DNA from: Pedobacter cryoconitis
GTDB lineage: Bacteria > Bacteroidota > Bacteroidia > Sphingobacteriales > Sphingobacteriaceae
Assembly: GCF_001590605.1 (NCBI RefSeq)
Contig: NZ_CP014504.1
Coordinates: 930,001-994,000, forward strand
Reading direction: 5' to 3'
DNA length: 64,000 nt
Below are positions 62,479 to 64,000 of this stretch, piece after piece; position 1 is the first letter of the stretch, and each line of letters starts with the position of its first letter. The position numbers and the translations under genes are program-made. The notes below the pieces were generated by a model. That model was not told where the DNA came from. It did no database searches and worked only from the letters and a program-made list of their open reading frames with translations.

Positions 62479-62498
62479 GGGACAAATGTCCCAAAAGG
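62479..62498. repeat. 20-base operator-like element, copy 2
   Basis: An exact copy of the element at 56298-56317, in the same orientation. It is centred about 55 bases upstream of the GT2 start on the minus strand and 120 bases before the FecR start. Confidence 0.8.
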
Positions 62499-62611
62499 TG
62501 TTAATTAAATAATTTGTAGCATCAATATTTAAAATATTTTCAATTGGCATAGGAGATTGACTGGTTTTGATATACTGTTATAATAAAGGATATCATAGCA
62601 CACCAAATTAA

Positions 62612-63799
62612 ATGAACTCAAAAAAAATTAAAGACGAATTTATAAAGGCGGTTAAAGCTTATTTAGAAGGTACTGCTGACGAAACTCAATTGTTATTCGT
62701 GGAACAATACTTCGATCTTTTCTTAGACACGGAAGATGTTTTCGAATCTATGGATAATGATGAAATACAAGATATCCATGACCGGATGCTTTGGAAGATT
62801 AATTATGAAATTGAAAAAAAAAATAGAATTTTCCCTGGTAACATGGAGACTGTGCGGTCATTTTCGAAGTATCTCTACATAGCTGCTGCGGCTGCTTTCG
62901 TAATTCCTATGAGTCTTTATATATATCAAAGGAATCAGGTTAAGCCAGTGAGTACTCAACTGGTCACTAAAATTACACCTGGTGGAAATAAAGCTGTTTT
63001 GACTTTGGCCAATGGATCTAAAATATCTTTGGCTGATGTGAAAAATGGAGAGGTTGCGAATCAATCGGGTATGGTTATTACTAAAAGCAGAGATAGTCAA
63101 TTGGTTTATCAACAAACCTCAATGTCTTCTACTGTTAAAGAAATAGCATATAATAAAATAGAAACCCCTAAAGGCGGACAGTTTCAACTCATTCTTTCTG
63201 ATGGAACAAAAGTCTGGCTTAATGCATCATCTTCATTACGTTATCCTTCTGTATTCGGTCAGGATGAACGCAAAGTTGAATTGGATGGAGAAGCCTACTT
63301 CGAAGTTGCTAAAAATACGGCCAAACCCTTTTTAGTTTCTTCAAGCAAACAGATAGTGGAAGTTTTGGGTACGCATTTTAATATAAATGCGTACACGAAT
63401 GAACCTGTTGTCAGTACTACTTTACTTGAAGGAAGTATTAAAGTGACCAGCCCTTCAGTAAATGCTTACAAAATTATCAGGCCCGGCCAACAATCATTAA
63501 TTGATAGAGATGATGATGATTCGGGAATTAAAGTGAAAAATATCGATCCTGATGAAGCTGTCGCCTGGAAAAATGGATATTTCATGTTCGAGAAAGAAGA
63601 ACTTGGAAGTATACTGAGAAAGGTATCGAGATGGTATGATGTCGAAATCGAAAACCCTCAAGGGGAGAAATTGGACAAGCTGTTGTTTAGTGGAACAGTA
63701 TCAAAGTACAGTGATGTATCGAAAGTATTGAGAAAACTGGAGTTAACGGAGTCTGTTCGCTTTAAGACAATAGGGAGGAGGATTATAGTTATGAAGTGA
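62612..63799 (+). CDS. FecR-type anti-sigma factor
   Basis: This 395-residue protein has an N-terminal cytoplasmic sigma-binding part (1-75), one transmembrane helix (about 86-105), and the periplasmic FecR domain (about 180-285, with PKGGQFQLILSDGTKVWLNA and GEAYFEVAKNTAKPFLV). A C-terminal DUF4974/STN-like domain (about 325-395) contacts the SusC plug. It should hold the sigma factor at 60523 until substrate uptake by the outer-membrane receptor that starts at 63951. The separation from its sigma gene by an opposing gene is unusual. Confidence 0.92.
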   Translation: MNSKKIKDEFIKAVKAYLEGTADETQLLFVEQYFDLFLDTEDVFESMDNDEIQDIHDRMLWKINYEIEKKNRIFPGNMETVRSFSKYLYIAAAAAFVIPMSLYIYQRNQVKPVSTQLVTKITPGGNKAVLTLANGSKISLADVKNGEVANQSGMVITKSRDSQLVYQQTSMSSTVKEIAYNKIETPKGGQFQLILSDGTKVWLNASSSLRYPSVFGQDERKVELDGEAYFEVAKNTAKPFLVSSSKQIVEVLGTHFNINAYTNEPVVSTTLLEGSIKVTSPSVNAYKIIRPGQQSLIDRDDDDSGIKVKNIDPDEAVAWKNGYFMFEKEELGSILRKVSRWYDVEIENPQGEKLDKLLFSGTVSKYSDVSKVLRKLELTESVRFKTIGRRIIVMK

Positions 63800-63829
63800 A
63801 ACGCTACTCAAATGAAAATCAAATAAGTC

Positions 63830-63849
63830 AGGGGTGCGGAAACACCCCT
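63830..63849 (+). promoter_or_regulatory. Hairpin in the FecR-SusC gap
   Basis: AGGGGTG and CACCCCT are perfect arms around the 6-base loop CGGAAA. AAATAA/TTTATTT can extend the base of the stem. No T-run follows, so it is more likely an mRNA-stability or attenuation structure controlling receptor level than a plain terminator. Confidence 0.6.
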
Positions 63850-63950
63850 AACTGTTTGGTTTATTTAAGATTTAAGTAACCTATTACTAATGCAGAGAGT
63901 GTACCCTAGAAGATATTTCTCTTTGCAAAAAAAACCAAGCATATAAAGGT

Positions 63951-64000
63951 ATGAATTATTATACTAAACTTTCGGGGTGCCTGACGGGCAATCTGAATAA
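63951..64000 (+). CDS. N-terminus of a probable SusC-type TonB-dependent receptor, cut by window edge
   Basis: An ATG at 63951, preceded by AAAGGT, opens a frame of 16 full codons (MNYYTKLSGCLTGNLN) that runs off the right edge. Position directly after FecR with a 150-base leader and hairpin is where SusC-like receptors begin in Sphingobacteriaceae. The visible residues are too few to identify a domain, so the call rests mainly on context. Confidence 0.55.
   Translation, partial: MNYYTKLSGCLTGNLN

Overview
The window looks like chromosomal DNA of a Bacteroidota bacterium, most likely family Sphingobacteriaceae (Pedobacter-like). The evidence is moderate-to-low GC, Bacteroidota-type -7 promoter boxes (TAnnTTTG), weak ribosome binding sites, FecI/FecR-type sigma/anti-sigma pairs, DUF5686 and SusC-type outer-membrane proteins, and a serine palmitoyltransferase that reads like the Sphingobacterium enzyme. 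I see no rRNA, tRNA, CRISPR array, insertion sequence or phage gene.

Layout. 1-5.6 kb: a dicarboxylate-type symporter (cut by the left edge), a GH125 alpha-mannosidase, a DUF4397 lipoprotein, and an ECF sigma factor overlapping an anti-sigma factor that ends in an outer-membrane barrel. 5.9-13.7 kb: an XRE regulator, a TetR regulator, and a sphingolipid locus (spt, a 54-codon ORF, an SDR, a DUF5686 outer-membrane protein, a DUF4833 protein and a fatty-acid/ceramide hydroxylase-like protein). The TetR gene and spt share the same dyad operator next to identical TACTTTTG boxes. 13.9-19.0 kb: a TonB-receptor-like barrel, two secreted beta/gamma-crystallin-like paralogs and a Vps62-like lipoprotein, separated by strong terminators. 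19.2-26.4 kb: a tight operon that looks like lipid head-group assembly and export (nucleotidyltransferase, ATP-grasp, CDP-alcohol phosphatidyltransferase, flippase-like protein, HAD), running on into xseA-xseB and a TPR gene, opposed by a single-domain response regulator.

26.6-37.3 kb: housekeeping and stress genes (histone H1-like protein, aldo/keto reductase, acyl-CoA thioesterase, Gfo/Idh oxidoreductase, secreted PepC-type peptidase, COG0523 GTPase plus M1 aminopeptidase), a Xre-RES toxin-antitoxin pair behind a 19-bp-arm inverted repeat, and a UbiA-like/methyltransferase pair. 37.5-44.4 kb: a TolC-RND-adaptor efflux operon with an AraC regulator. 44.6-55.7 kb: a second DUF5686 protein, an Omp85-like barrel, a DUF92 protein, a cytosolic solute-binding-like protein, a 36-codon Cys/Lys-rich ORF, a glycine-zipper protein, an FtsX-type ABC permease, a WYL regulator with a DinB protein, and a small DUF6965-like protein.

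55.7-64 kb: MauE, a Crp/Fnr regulator, a GH78 rhamnosidase, and an ECF sigma/FecR/SusC module split by an opposing double-domain GT2 gene. An exactly repeated 20-base element built on GGGACA-AA-TGTCCC lies upstream of both mauE and the GT2 gene, suggesting a small regulon, possibly of the neighbouring Crp/Fnr protein. The two most novel candidates are the head-group operon at 19.2-23.5 kb next to the TetR-controlled sphingolipid locus, and the GGGACA regulon with its GT2 cargo.
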